Counted from the stretch's first letter, positions 1 through 8,713 are shown. The stretch: 64,000 nucleotides of DNA from Streptomyces smaragdinus (GCF_009604385.1 NZ_WEGJ01000004.1:124001-188000); one strand, 5' to 3'. The notes: generated by a model from the sequence alone, not told the origin. Numbers and translations: made by a program.

Positions 1-12
1 GTGGTGAGCCCG

Positions 13-678
13 TCAGCCCAGCCAGCCCGGGCGGACCAGGCCCGACTCGTAGGCCAGGACGACCAGCTGGGCGCGGTCGCGGGCGCCGAGCTTCACCATC
101 GTGCGGCTCACGTGCGTCTTGGCGGTGAGCGGGCTGACGACCAGCCGGCGGGCGATCTCGTCGTTGGACAGGCCCATGCCGACCAGCGCCATCACCTCGC
201 GCTCCCGCTCCGTGAGATGTTCCAGCCCGGCGTCGGTGTCCGGCTTCTTGGACCGGGCGGCGAACTCGGCGATGAGCCGGCGGGTCACCCCCGGCGACAG
301 CAGGGCGTCGCCCGAGACGACGGCCCGTACCGCGCGCAGGAGTTCCGCCGGCTCGGTGTCCTTGACGAGGAACCCGGACGCGCCGGAGCGGATCGCCTCG
401 AAGACGTACTCGTCGAGCTCGAACGTCGTCAGCATGACGACCCGGACGTCCGCCAGAGCGGGATCCCCGGTGATCTCCCGGGTCGCGGCGAGCCCGTCCA
501 GCTCCGGCATCCGGATGTCCATCAGCACCACATCGGGCCGCACCTGGCGGACCAGCCGTACGGCCTCCGACCCGTCGGCGGCCTCGCCGGCGACCTCGAT
601 GTCCGGCTGGGCGTCGAGCAGCGCGCTGAACCCGGCCCGGACCAGCACCTGGTCGTCGGCGAGCAGTACGCGGATCAC
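13..678 (-). CDS. NarL/LuxR-type response regulator
   Basis: This is a 221-residue DNA-binding response regulator of the NarL family. Residues 1-120 form the receiver domain with an acidic pocket (ADDQ) and the probable phosphoacceptor Asp54 in VVLMDIRMPELDG, followed by the conserved Lys106 in FLVKD. A LuxR-type helix-turn-helix lies at about residues 152-212 (LTEREREVMALVGMGLSNDEIA). The GTG start overlaps the stop of the upstream histidine kinase (GTGA), so the two are probably translated together and form a cognate pair. Target genes cannot be read from the sequence. The family call is secure; the signal is unknown. Confidence 0.95.
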   Translation of the reverse strand: MIRVLLADDQVLVRAGFSALLDAQPDIEVAGEAADGSEAVRLVRQVRPDVVLMDIRMPELDGLAATREITGDPALADVRVVMLTTFELDEYVFEAIRSGASGFLVKDTEPAELLRAVRAVVSGDALLSPGVTRRLIAEFAARSKKPDTDAGLEHLTEREREVMALVGMGLSNDEIARRLVVSPLTAKTHVSRTMVKLGARDRAQLVVLAYESGLVRPGWLG

Positions 679-1946
679 GGTGCCTCCTCCTCGGCCGTCC
701 CCGGGGCCACCGTAGCGGCCCGGCCCAGCGGAATCACGGCGCGCACGCGGAATCCCCCGTCCTCCCGGGGCCCCGCCTCGACCCGCCCGCCGAGCCCCGC
801 GGCGCGCTCGCGCATCCCGACCAGGCCGTTGCCGCCGCCGCTCGTCCCGCCGGGCGCCGCGGGACCGTCGTCGTCGATCTGCAGCCGCAGCTCACCGGGT
901 TCGCGGCCGACGACCACGCGGGCACTACGGGACGCGGAGTGCCGTACGACGTTGGTGAGCGCCTCCTGCACGATCCGGAACGCGGCGAGGTCCGTCGCCG
1001 GCGGCAGCGGCCGGACATCGCCCTCGGCGCGGACGGCAACGGTCAGGCCCGCGCCGGCGAAGTGCTCGGTGAGCTCGCCCAGCCGGTCCAGCCCGGGGGC
1101 CGGGGCGCGGGGCGCGGTGCCGCCGGAGGCGCGCAGCGCGTCGAGGACCTGGCGGACCTCGCCGAGGGCCTCCTTGCTGGCGTCCTTGATCGTGGTGAGC
1201 GCCTCGCGGGCCTTGTCCGGGTGCTGGTCGAGGAGCGCGAGGCCGACCCCGGCCTGCACGTTGATCACGGAGATGCTGTGCGCGAGGACGTCGTGCAGCT
1301 CCCGCGCGATCCGCAGCCGCTCCTCGTCCGCCCGGCGCCGCCGCGTCTCCCGCAGCTCGGCCGCCGCCCGCGCCCACTGTTCCCGGCGGGTACGGGCCAG
1401 CTCCCCGCCGGCCACCACGGCGGTGATCCACGCGGCGGCGAAAAGCGCCTGCCCCCAGTTCGCGGGCCCGTCCCCGGCGGGCGGCAGCCACCGGTACAGC
1501 CAGTGCCCCATCAGCAGATGCCCGCCCATCAGCACGCCCAGGGTCCACCAGACGACGCGCCGCTCCCCGACCGAGACGGCGGCGAACGCGGCCACCGCGA
1601 CGGACGCGAAGACGGGCCCGTACGCGTAACCCAGCGCCAGATACAGGAGCATGGCGGCGCTGGTGCCGGCGACCACCAGCCGCGGCCGGCGGTAGCGCAG
1701 CAGCAGCAGGGCGACCGCGCCGAGGGCGAGGACGTACGTCAGCCAGCCGGCGGGCTCGCGTATCCCGTGCTGGTTGGCGGACGCGCCCCAGGTGCCGACG
1801 GCGGTGATCACGGCGAGCAGCAGGGTGGACGGCCACGGGATCCGGCCGGCGGGCCCCTGCAGCCAGCGCACCGCCGGCCACGGCAGGGAGCCGGTCCCGT
1901 ACTCGTCCGCCGGCCGGGGGGGACTTGGACTCCTCATGCCTGCCAC
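675..1946 (-). CDS. NarL-partner sensor histidine kinase (HisKA_3)
   Basis: This is a 423-residue membrane histidine kinase. The N-terminal half has several hydrophobic segments (about residues 39-180) with hardly any extracytoplasmic loop, as in the DesK-like group that senses within the membrane. The HisKA_3 dimerisation segment has phospho-His218 in LRIARELHDVLAHS, and a HATPase_c domain follows with a G-rich ATP lid (GGGNGLVGMRERA). It overlaps the response regulator by 4 nt and is expected to phosphorylate it. Starts at 1946 and 1937 are both possible. The TetR gene lies just upstream in the same direction. The stimulus is unknown. Confidence 0.94.
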   Translation of the reverse strand: MAGMRSPSPPRPADEYGTGSLPWPAVRWLQGPAGRIPWPSTLLLAVITAVGTWGASANQHGIREPAGWLTYVLALGAVALLLLRYRRPRLVVAGTSAAMLLYLALGYAYGPVFASVAVAAFAAVSVGERRVVWWTLGVLMGGHLLMGHWLYRWLPPAGDGPANWGQALFAAAWITAVVAGGELARTRREQWARAAAELRETRRRRADEERLRIARELHDVLAHSISVINVQAGVGLALLDQHPDKAREALTTIKDASKEALGEVRQVLDALRASGGTAPRAPAPGLDRLGELTEHFAGAGLTVAVRAEGDVRPLPPATDLAAFRIVQEALTNVVRHSASRSARVVVGREPGELRLQIDDDGPAAPGGTSGGGNGLVGMRERAAGLGGRVEAGPREDGGFRVRAVIPLGRAATVAPGTAEEEAP

Positions 1947-2025
1947 GCTAGTCCGCGCCGGCGCCGGGCGCGTCAGCCCGCCGCCGTCATCCCGGCTACT
2001 TCCCGGGGAGTAGCCGCGGCCCCGG

Positions 2026-2721
2026 TCAGTACGCCGCGAGTCCGACCGACCGGCCGAGCCCGGCGACCGCCCGGTCGAAGAACGCGTCCCGCGCCTCGAC
2101 CACGCCGGTGAACTGCCCGAACACCTCGAAGCTCACCAGACCGTGGAGCTGCGCCCAGGCGACGATCACCGCCGCCCCGGACGCGGGCGGCAGGTCCATG
2201 CCGATCTGCTCGCCGATCCGCGCGGCGTCGGCCAGCGCGCCGGGCGGCCAGGCGTCCCCCTGGTCCTCGAGCCCGCCCTCGCGGTGCGCGTCCACGACGA
2301 CGCCGAAGAGGCACAGGCCCACCCGGGAGGCGGGGGCGAGGGTGGTCTCCGGCGCCTCGTAGCCGGGGACGGGCGAGCCGTGGATCAGGGCGTACTCGTG
2401 CGGATGCGCCAGGGCCCAGGTCCGTACGGCCCGGCAGACCGCGGCCCAGCGGGCGGGCGGGTCCGCGGGGGCGGCCCGCAGCGCCGCCTCCGCCGCCGCG
2501 CCGACGCCGTCGTAGGCGTCGACGATGAGGGCGGTGAGGAGGTCGTCGCGGCTCGGGTAGTAGCGGTACAGGGCCGACGACACCATGCCCAGCTCGCGGG
2601 CCACCGCGCGCAGGGACAGCTTGGCCGCCCCGTCCTCGGCGAGACGGCGCCGGGCCTCGTCCCTGATCGCCGCGGTGATCTCCGCCCGGGCACGCTCGCG
2701 GGCTCCTCTGATCGCTGCCAT
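2026..2721 (-). CDS. TetR family transcriptional repressor
   Basis: This 231-residue protein has an N-terminal TetR helix-turn-helix (LSLRAVARELGMVSSALYRYY) and a C-terminal ligand-binding half of the WHG/TetR_C_33 kind. I chose the ATG at 2721 because CATACT lies 7 nt before it on the coding strand, which suggests a leaderless transcript; an upstream in-frame start at 2802 would put the N-terminus through the promoter and operators. The gene is divergent from a deazaflavin-type reductase, and the space between them carries repeats of AGAGCA-N-TGCTCT, the likely binding site for this protein. Regulation of itself and of the reductase is inferred. Confidence 0.92.
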   Translation of the reverse strand: MAAIRGARERARAEITAAIRDEARRRLAEDGAAKLSLRAVARELGMVSSALYRYYPSRDDLLTALIVDAYDGVGAAAEAALRAAPADPPARWAAVCRAVRTWALAHPHEYALIHGSPVPGYEAPETTLAPASRVGLCLFGVVVDAHREGGLEDQGDAWPPGALADAARIGEQIGMDLPPASGAAVIVAWAQLHGLVSFEVFGQFTGVVEARDAFFDRAVAGLGRSVGLAAY

Positions 2722-2762
2722 GGGGTTCAGTATGCCATCGGAACGGAGCACCGACCAACAAC

Positions 2763-2848
2763 GAGAGCGCTCGAACAAAAAGAGAGCACTGCTCTTGCGC
2801 AAGACGCGCCGACCGTGCCAGACTGCTCCACATCGAGAGCACTGCTCA
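2763..2848. promoter_or_regulatory. candidate operators of the TetR repressor
   Basis: Between the divergent TetR and reductase genes lies a perfect inverted repeat, AGAGCA-C-TGCTCT (2783-2795), a second copy with one mismatch at 2836-2848, and a shorter dyad GAGCGCTC at 2765-2772. The repeats straddle the region where both promoters must lie (TetR -10-like CATACT at 2729-2734; a weak TTGCGC/CAGACT pair at 2795-2800 and 2819-2824 for the reductase). They are best read as binding sites for the adjacent TetR protein. Confidence 0.7.
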
Positions 2849-2864
2849 CACTTCGGAGGTCCGC

Positions 2865-3326
2865 ATGAACGCCGTCCAGCCCCACGTCCGCAAGCCCGGC
2901 TGGTTCACCGTCAACGTCATGAACCGCTTCGTCGCCTGGCTCACCCGCCGGGGCCTGAGCGTATGGGGCTCGCGCGTGCTGGCCGTCCGCGGCCGCAAGT
3001 CCGGCGAGTGGCGGACCACCCCGGTCAACGTGCTGACGTACGAGGGCGAGCGCTATCTCGTCGCCCCCCGCGGCCACGTGCAGTGGACGTACAACATGCG
3101 CGCGGCCGGCGGCGGGGAGCTGCGGCTGGGCCAGGCGACCGAGACGTTCACCGCCGCCGAGGTGTCCGACGACGACAAGCCGGCCGTGCTGCGCGGCTAC
3201 CTCAAGCGGTGGAAGGCCGAGGTCGGCGTCTTCTTCGACGGCGTCGGCCCCGACTCCACGGACGAGGAGCTGCGGGCCATCGCGCCCAGGCACCCCGTCT
3301 TCCGGATCACGACGGCGGCGAAGTGA
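2865..3326 (+). CDS. nitroreductase/quinone reductase family deazaflavin (F420)-dependent protein
   Basis: This 153-residue protein resembles the Ddn-like split-barrel family, which uses coenzyme F420 to reduce quinones, nitro compounds or other conjugated substrates. The family signature is visible at residues 38-55 (RGRKSGEWRTTPVNVL), followed by LVAPRGH and WTYNMRA, which correspond to the cofactor-binding strand and the W-xx-N-xRA motif. GGAGG lies 9 nt ahead of the ATG. The gene is divergent from a TetR repressor and flanked by its likely operators, which suggests induction by a small, perhaps toxic, molecule. The substrate cannot be predicted. Confidence 0.88.
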   Translation: MNAVQPHVRKPGWFTVNVMNRFVAWLTRRGLSVWGSRVLAVRGRKSGEWRTTPVNVLTYEGERYLVAPRGHVQWTYNMRAAGGGELRLGQATETFTAAEVSDDDKPAVLRGYLKRWKAEVGVFFDGVGPDSTDEELRAIAPRHPVFRITTAAK

Positions 3327-3339
3327 CCCGGGGCCGCGC

Positions 3340-4548
3340 TCACTTCGACGAGCCGGCCAGCGACAGCACCCGGTGGGCCAGGGGATGGGTACGGACGATC
3401 GTCGCCAGCGTCGTGGTGCCCCGCGTGAATCTCGTGAACGCCAGCCACGCGGGGCGGAAGCCCGTCACGGCGCCGTGGAAGAGCGCCGGGCGCCGCTCGA
3501 AGACGGCCAGCAGCCGCCGGCCCACGGCCATCTCCACGCCGAGCCCCGCCTTGATGGCGAACGCGTAGTTCAGCGCCTGGCGCCGCGCGTCCACCGCGTC
3601 CGTCGCCTCGGCGACCCGCACCGCCCACTCCCCCGCGGTGCGCCCGGAGCGCAGCGCGTACGAGATGCCCTCGCGGGTCCACGGCTCCAGCAGCCCGGCG
3701 GCGTCCCCGCAGACGAGGACCCGGCCGCGGGACAGCGGCGAGTTGTGCGTACGGCAGCGGGTCAGATGCCCGGAGGAGACGGCCGGCTCGAACCCGGCGA
3801 GGCCGAGGCGGGCGATGAAGTCCGCCAGATAGCCCTTGGTCGCCGCGCCGTCGCCGCGCGCGGAGATCACCCCGACGGTGAGCGTGTCGCCCTTGGGGAA
3901 CACCCAGCCGTAACTCCCCGGCAGCGGCCCCCAGTCGATGAGCACCCGCCCCCGCCAGTCCTCCGCCACCGGCTCCGGCACCGGGATCTCGGCCTCCAGC
4001 CCCAGGTCGACCTGGTCCAGCGTCACCCCGACGTGCTTGCCGATCCGGCCGGCGCTGCCGTCGGCGCCGACCACCGCCCGGGCCAGCAGCGTCTCGCCGT
4101 CCGCGAGCACCACGGCCACGCTCCGCCGGTCGGGGACGGCCGCCCCGTGCTGCTCCACCCGGGCGACGGCGGCCCCCGTACGCAGCTCCGCGCCGGCCTT
4201 CTGCGCGGCCTCGACGAGCCGCTGGTCGAACTCGGCCCGGTTCACCAGCCCGAAGAGCGTCTGACGGGAGCGGCGCGTGCGCCCCAGCCTGCCCCGGTAG
4301 GTGAACGTCACCGCCGTCACCCGGTCCTTCAGCGGCAGCTCGAAGCCGGCCGGGAGGGCGTCCCGCGACGGTCCGATGATGCCGCCGCCGCACGTCTTGT
4401 ACCGGGGCAGCTCCGCCTTCTCCAGCAGCAGGACCCGCCGGCCGAGGTCCGCCGCCGCACGGGCCGCCGACGCTCCCGCCGGTCCCGCGCCGACCACGAT
4501 GACGTCCCAGATCCCGCCCGGTGCGTTGTCGCCGCTCACGTCTGCCAT
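3340..4548 (-). CDS. geranylgeranyl reductase family FAD-dependent oxidoreductase
   Basis: This is a 402-residue flavoprotein. It has an N-terminal Rossmann FAD motif (VVGAGPAGASAARAAA, residues 17-32), the family's CGGG signature after the first domain (YKTCGGGIIG), and a second FAD contact of the form VCGDAAGLLEPWTREGI around residue 280. Members reduce the double bonds of prenyl chains (menaquinone, polyprenols, carotenoid precursors) or act as halogenase-like monooxygenases. It is convergent with the upstream deazaflavin protein, leaving only 13 nt between stops. The family assignment is strong, but the substrate could be any isoprenoid. Confidence 0.92.
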   Translation of the reverse strand: MADVSGDNAPGGIWDVIVVGAGPAGASAARAAADLGRRVLLLEKAELPRYKTCGGGIIGPSRDALPAGFELPLKDRVTAVTFTYRGRLGRTRRSRQTLFGLVNRAEFDQRLVEAAQKAGAELRTGAAVARVEQHGAAVPDRRSVAVVLADGETLLARAVVGADGSAGRIGKHVGVTLDQVDLGLEAEIPVPEPVAEDWRGRVLIDWGPLPGSYGWVFPKGDTLTVGVISARGDGAATKGYLADFIARLGLAGFEPAVSSGHLTRCRTHNSPLSRGRVLVCGDAAGLLEPWTREGISYALRSGRTAGEWAVRVAEATDAVDARRQALNYAFAIKAGLGVEMAVGRRLLAVFERRPALFHGAVTGFRPAWLAFTRFTRGTTTLATIVRTHPLAHRVLSLAGSSK

Positions 4549-4675
4549 GCTCCCAGTTCACCAGTACCGGGGGGATCACCACCGCTCCGGGGGCCCCTCG
4601 GACCCCTGTGAAATGATCGGCGGCATCCCCGTTCGTTCCACGAACACAACGGCGTGACCACCAGGAGCGTTCCCC

Positions 4676-6037
4676 ATGAACCACGAACAGCTGGCGCACA
4701 CCGTCGCCGAGCTGCAGCCCCGGGCTCTGACCGAGCTCGCGGAGCTCGTCCGGTTCCGTTCCGTCGCGGACTTCCAGCAGTTCCCCCGCAGCGAGTCGGA
4801 GGGCGCGGCGGCCTGGGTCGCCGCCGCCCTGCGCGCGGAGGGTTTCGGCGAGGTCGCCGTGCTGGACACCCCCGACGGCACCCAGTCCGTCTTCGGCCAT
4901 CTGCCCGGCCCCGAGGGCGCGCCGACGGTGCTGCTGTACGCGCACTACGACGTGCAGCCGCCGCTCGACGAGGCCGCGTGGACGTCGCCGCCGTTCGAGC
5001 TGACCGAGCGCGACGGCCGCTGGTACGGGCGCGGAGCCGCCGACTGCAAGGGCGGCGTCGTCATGCATCTGGCGGCACTGCGGGCGCTGAAGGCGACCGG
5101 CGGGATCCCGGTGGGCGTGAAGGTCATCGTCGAGGGCTCGGAGGAGATGGGCACCGGCGGGCTGGAGCGCTACGCCGAGGACCACCCGGAGCTGCTGGCC
5201 GCGGACGCGATCGTCATCGGCGACTCGGGCAACTTCCGGGCCGGGCTGCCGACGGTCACGGCGACGCTGCGCGGCATGGCGATGCTGTCGGTGCGGGTGG
5301 ACACCCTCGCGGGGAATCTGCACTCGGGCCAGTTCGGCGGCGCCGCCCCGGACGCGCTGGCCGCGCTGATCCGTACGCTCGACTCGCTGCGCGCCGAGGA
5401 CGGTTCGACGACCGTCGACGGGCTCGCGGCGGGCGCGGAGTGGGACGGCATCGCGTACGACGAGGACGCCTTCCGCGCGGACGCCAAGGTCCTGGACGGC
5501 GTGGAGCTGACCGGCTCGGGCGGGATCTCGGGGCGGGTGTGGTCCAGGCCGTCCGTGACGGTGCTGGGCATCGACTGCCCGCCGGTGGTGGGCGCCACGC
5601 CGTCGGTCCAGGCGAGCGCGCGGGCGCTGGTGTCGCTGCGGGTGCCGCCGGGCGGTGACGCCGCCGAGGCGGGGAAGCTGCTGGCGGCGCATCTCGAGGC
5701 GCACACCCCGTGGGGTGCGCGGACGACCGTCGAACACATGGGGCAGGGGCAGCCGTTCAGCGCCGATCTTTCCAGTCCGGCGTACGGGGCGATGGCGCGG
5801 GCCATGGCCGTCGGCTACCCGGGCGAGGAGATGCAGGCGGCCGGTATGGGCGGCTCGATCCCGCTGTGCGGGACGCTGGGGGCGCTCTACCCGGACGCGG
5901 AGATCCTCCTGATCGGGCTCAGCGAGCCGCAGGCGCAGATCCACGCGGTGGACGAGAGCGTGTCGCCGCAGGAGCTGGAGCGGCTGACGCTGACGGAGGC
6001 CGCGTTCCTGCGGGAGTACGCGACGTCCCGGGCCTGA
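4676..6037 (+). CDS. M20 family dipeptidase/metallopeptidase
   Basis: This 453-residue cytosolic zinc peptidase is of M20 type. The metal-ligand motifs appear in order: YAHYDVQPP (His), GAADCKGGVV (bridging Asp), EGSEEMGTGG (catalytic and ligand Glu), GDSGN, and a C-terminal GGSIPLCG with a final His in AQIHAVDE. The dimerisation domain sits in the middle. Length and motifs match bacterial dipeptidases that trim peptides or acyl-amino acids. A purine-rich stretch before the ATG supports the start. It stands alone between convergent and divergent neighbours. The exact substrate is not predictable. Confidence 0.95.
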   Translation: MNHEQLAHTVAELQPRALTELAELVRFRSVADFQQFPRSESEGAAAWVAAALRAEGFGEVAVLDTPDGTQSVFGHLPGPEGAPTVLLYAHYDVQPPLDEAAWTSPPFELTERDGRWYGRGAADCKGGVVMHLAALRALKATGGIPVGVKVIVEGSEEMGTGGLERYAEDHPELLAADAIVIGDSGNFRAGLPTVTATLRGMAMLSVRVDTLAGNLHSGQFGGAAPDALAALIRTLDSLRAEDGSTTVDGLAAGAEWDGIAYDEDAFRADAKVLDGVELTGSGGISGRVWSRPSVTVLGIDCPPVVGATPSVQASARALVSLRVPPGGDAAEAGKLLAAHLEAHTPWGARTTVEHMGQGQPFSADLSSPAYGAMARAMAVGYPGEEMQAAGMGGSIPLCGTLGALYPDAEILLIGLSEPQAQIHAVDESVSPQELERLTLTEAAFLREYATSRA

Positions 6038-6043
6038 TCCGGA

Positions 6044-6685
6044 CTACGACACCGACGTGAGGCGGGCGAAGACGACGATGTTCCCGTCGTAGCCCCGTCC
6101 CTCGCGGTATGTGCCGCCGCAGGTGAGCAGCCGCAGCTCGGCGTGCCGGGTGTGGCGGTAGACGCCCTCGCTGGGGAAGGTCCGGGTGTCGAAGAGCTGC
6201 ACCCGGTAGACGGTGAACACCACCGTGCTCCCGTCGGCGCGGGCGACCTCGATCCGGTCGCCCTTGGACAGCTCGCCCGCGTGGTAGAAGACGGCGGGGC
6301 CCACCGCGCTGTCGACGTGCCCGACGAGTACGGCGGTTCCCCGCGCCCCGGGGGTGACCGACCCCTCGTACCAGCCGGCGGTGCCGGTGTCCTCCGCGGG
6401 CGGGGCCGCGACCCAGCCGTCGGCGTCGAGGCCGGTGCGTACCAGCGGCGCCGCGATGTCGGCGGCGGGGATCCGCAGCGACACCGGCTCGGACGCGGAC
6501 AGCGGGGCGTGGCCCGGCGGGGCGCCGTCGAGGAGGGCGTCGGCGGGGTCGGGAGTCGGCGGGCCGAAGCCGCGCAGTCCGATGACGATCATGGTGATGC
6601 CGGCGGCGAAGGCGAGGACGATGGCCGCGGTACTGAGCCGGGATCCGGTCTTACGGGCGGACGTGCCCGCGTCGGTGTCGGTCAT
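6044..6685 (-). CDS. class F sortase
   Basis: This 213-residue membrane-anchored transpeptidase has one N-terminal transmembrane segment (about residues 18-38) and an external sortase barrel. The catalytic triad is visible: His in VLVGHVDSAVG, Cys in LRLLTCGGTY and Arg in REGRGYDGN. Class F enzymes are typical of actinobacteria and are thought to attach surface proteins to peptidoglycan. The gene lies directly downstream of a secreted protein with a C-terminal membrane anchor, its presumed client, separated by a strong hairpin that may lower sortase expression. Confidence 0.93.
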   Translation of the reverse strand: MTDTDAGTSARKTGSRLSTAAIVLAFAAGITMIVIGLRGFGPPTPDPADALLDGAPPGHAPLSASEPVSLRIPAADIAAPLVRTGLDADGWVAAPPAEDTGTAGWYEGSVTPGARGTAVLVGHVDSAVGPAVFYHAGELSKGDRIEVARADGSTVVFTVYRVQLFDTRTFPSEGVYRHTRHAELRLLTCGGTYREGRGYDGNIVVFARLTSVS

Positions 6686-6715
6686 GTGGGGTCACCAGCC
6701 AGGGATGGTCGGGGG

Positions 6716-6754
6716 CGGTGCGGCGCCCCGGGGCTGTCCCGGGGCGCCGCACCG
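6716..6754 (-). terminator. 17-bp hairpin between surface protein and sortase genes
   Basis: A perfect 17-bp stem (6716-6732 with 6738-6754) with a 5-nt loop lies between two genes transcribed the same way. There is no long U-tract, as is common in Streptomyces terminators. It probably partially terminates or stabilises the surface-protein mRNA, setting the ratio of substrate to sortase. Confidence 0.75.
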
Positions 6755-6762
6755 CGGTGGGG

Positions 6763-7482
6763 CTAGTCCGCCGCCCGCCTGCGGCGCAGGAAGAACGCGC
6801 CGCCCAGGACGGCCGCGGAGCTCACCGCCGTACCGGAGGCCAGCAGCACGGGATCGTCGTGCTGCGAGCCGCCGAGACCGCCGCGCGCCGGACGGACCGG
6901 CGTGACGGTAGTGGTCGGCGCGGCGGTGGGCGTGGCCGTCGCCCGGGGCGAGGCCGGCCGGGGGGCGGCCGGTGTCGCGTCCTTCACCATGGGCGAGGCC
7001 GGGGTCGCCGCCGGTGTCGTGGGCCTCTCCTTGGGGGTCCCCGGTGTGGCGGCCCTCCCCGTCGGCGAGGCCGTACCGGTCGGCTTCGCGGTCGTGCCCG
7101 AGGGGCTCGGCCGGGGCCGCGACGTGCTGGACGTGTCGGCGATCCGCATCGTCGTACGCCCCGTCTCCGGCCCGCAGGTGAACGTGACCGTGTACTCGGC
7201 ACCGGGACGGGCGTCCCAGTCCACGGTCACCGACGCGCTCTGCATCGGATCGCCCTCCATGCCCAGGGGCACGGAGTCGAACACCCCGGACGAGGCTCTC
7301 GCCTGGTGCTCGCAGTCCGTGGCGGTCAAGTTCACCTGGCCTCCCGGCCGTACGGTCTTGGGTGAGACCGTGAAGCCGAACGAGGTGATGTCGGTGCCCT
7401 GGGCGAACGCCGCGGGGGCGGCGAGGCCGGCGGTCAGGACACCGAGCACGGACGCGGCGGAAACCATGGATATCGTGCGCAT
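6763..7482 (-). CDS. secreted surface protein with Pro/Thr-rich stalk and C-terminal anchor
   Basis: This 239-residue protein has a signal peptide (residues 1-27, ending AAFAQ), a small beta-rich domain of about 75 residues with two cysteines, a long stalk rich in Pro, Thr, Ser and Ala (about 100-190), then a hydrophobic segment (LLASGTAVSSAAVLGGAFF) and the basic tail RRRRAAD. That is the layout of a wall-anchored protein, and a class F sortase gene follows. However, no LPXTG or LAXTG motif precedes the membrane segment; the local sequence is GGLGGSQHDDP. Function beyond surface display is unknown. Confidence 0.8.
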   Translation of the reverse strand: MRTISMVSAASVLGVLTAGLAAPAAFAQGTDITSFGFTVSPKTVRPGGQVNLTATDCEHQARASSGVFDSVPLGMEGDPMQSASVTVDWDARPGAEYTVTFTCGPETGRTTMRIADTSSTSRPRPSPSGTTAKPTGTASPTGRAATPGTPKERPTTPAATPASPMVKDATPAAPRPASPRATATPTAAPTTTVTPVRPARGGLGGSQHDDPVLLASGTAVSSAAVLGGAFFLRRRRAAD

Positions 7483-7627
7483 CGGGGACTCCTCGGAAAT
7501 CGGGACACGACGGGATCCCGCCGCTGCATGTCCCCGACGCTATGCACCCCGGGCCACCGGCACGCTGTCTGACTGTGCTGAATGGGGCACGGCATGTGCT
7601 GAACGGCTGACGCCTCCTGACAGCCCC

Positions 7628-8572
7628 TCAGCCCACCGGGACGCCCGCCTCGAGGTTGAACGCCGTCTCCCGTTCCCGGGCGCGCAGCGCCCACCGCAGG
7701 CGGGTGAAGCGCAGTGGCGGCAGCAGTTCGCCGGCCTCGTCCTCGGTCACGAACTTCCAGTCCCGCAGCTCCGGTCCGGGCAGCAGGACCCGGCGCCGCT
7801 GGTCGGGGTCGAGCTGCCCGCCGTCGAAGAGCAGCCGCAGTCCGCCGTGTCCGGGCGGGGCCGGCGGTTCCCAGTCCACGACGAGGAGCCGCGGCTGGAC
7901 CTCCAGCCGCAGCCCCAGTTCCTCGGCGACCTCCCGCACCCCGGCACGGGCGGGCGGCTCGCCCCGTTCGACCACACCGCCGGGGAACTCCCAGCCCGGC
8001 TTGTACGTCGGGTCGACGAGCAGCACCCGGTCGCGTTCGTCGAAGAGCAGCACGCCGGCCGCCAGGGTCTCGGCGGTCGGCTCGGGCGTCTGGACGATGT
8101 CGCACACGCCCACCCCGTCGCGCAGCGCCTCGGCCACCTCCCGGGCGACCTCCTCGGGCGGACGTCCCGCGCTCCGGACGGGATGCGCCTCGGCCTCGAG
8201 CCAGGCGGGCACCTCCCCCCGCAGGATCGTTTCCCCGGACGTGAGCACCAGATGCCGTACGGATATCCGCCGAGCCGCCAGCCCGCCGAATATCTCGTCC
8301 CGGTGCTGCTGGCTGTAGAGGGTCAGGGGGACGACGAGCGGACCGTCGACCTCGCCCCGCAGCGCCGCGGCCGTGTCGACGACCAGCCGCCGCCAGGCCG
8401 GCAGCTCCCGCCAGTCGTCGATGTCGTCGGTGCGTTTACGCGGGAGCAGCGCGCGCAGCCCGTCGGCGACGACCTCCGGCTCGTACAGCAGGCTCCCGGG
8501 GAGCTGGTCGACCAGGGCCCGCCCCACGGCGGTCTTCGCTGCGCCCGGCACACCGTTCAGCCATACGATCAC
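7628..8572 (-). CDS. P-loop domain fused to a Nudix hydrolase
   Basis: This 314-residue protein joins two domains. Residues 1-170 look like a small P-loop kinase (TmrB/AAA_33 type) beginning VIVWLNGVPGAAKT, where the usual GK before the Thr is AK. Residues 175-314 hold a Nudix hydrolase with a complete Nudix box (GVVERGE, then REVAEELGL). I chose the GTG at 8572 because GGGGGA lies 4 nt before it and the P-loop strand starts immediately; an in-frame start at 8692 would add an unstructured Arg-rich leader. The domain pair suggests modification or clean-up of a nucleotide-linked or phosphorylated small molecule. The substrate is unknown. Confidence 0.82.
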   Translation of the reverse strand: MIVWLNGVPGAAKTAVGRALVDQLPGSLLYEPEVVADGLRALLPRKRTDDIDDWRELPAWRRLVVDTAAALRGEVDGPLVVPLTLYSQQHRDEIFGGLAARRISVRHLVLTSGETILRGEVPAWLEAEAHPVRSAGRPPEEVAREVAEALRDGVGVCDIVQTPEPTAETLAAGVLLFDERDRVLLVDPTYKPGWEFPGGVVERGEPPARAGVREVAEELGLRLEVQPRLLVVDWEPPAPPGHGGLRLLFDGGQLDPDQRRRVLLPGPELRDWKFVTEDEAGELLPPLRFTRLRWALRARERETAFNLEAGVPVG

Positions 8573-8713
8573 GTGTTCCCCCTCTGCGGTCGCCCCCAAA
8601 GAGTTGCCCGCAAGACAGCACCCGGAAAACCCTCGGAACGCCCGCCCGGAACACCCCCGCCGGAACCGGGAAACCGCACGTGCCCCGGGCATGGGCGATC
8701 CGCATGCGCCGCC

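Noticed and set aside
1..1629. 542-residue open frame on the plus strand
   Set aside because: It runs opposite the response regulator and kinase genes, has Arg/Pro/Ala-rich composition and no domain; a typical high-GC shadow.
3197..5944. 915-residue open frame on the minus strand
   Set aside because: It spans three real genes on both strands; composition is that of a frame shadow.
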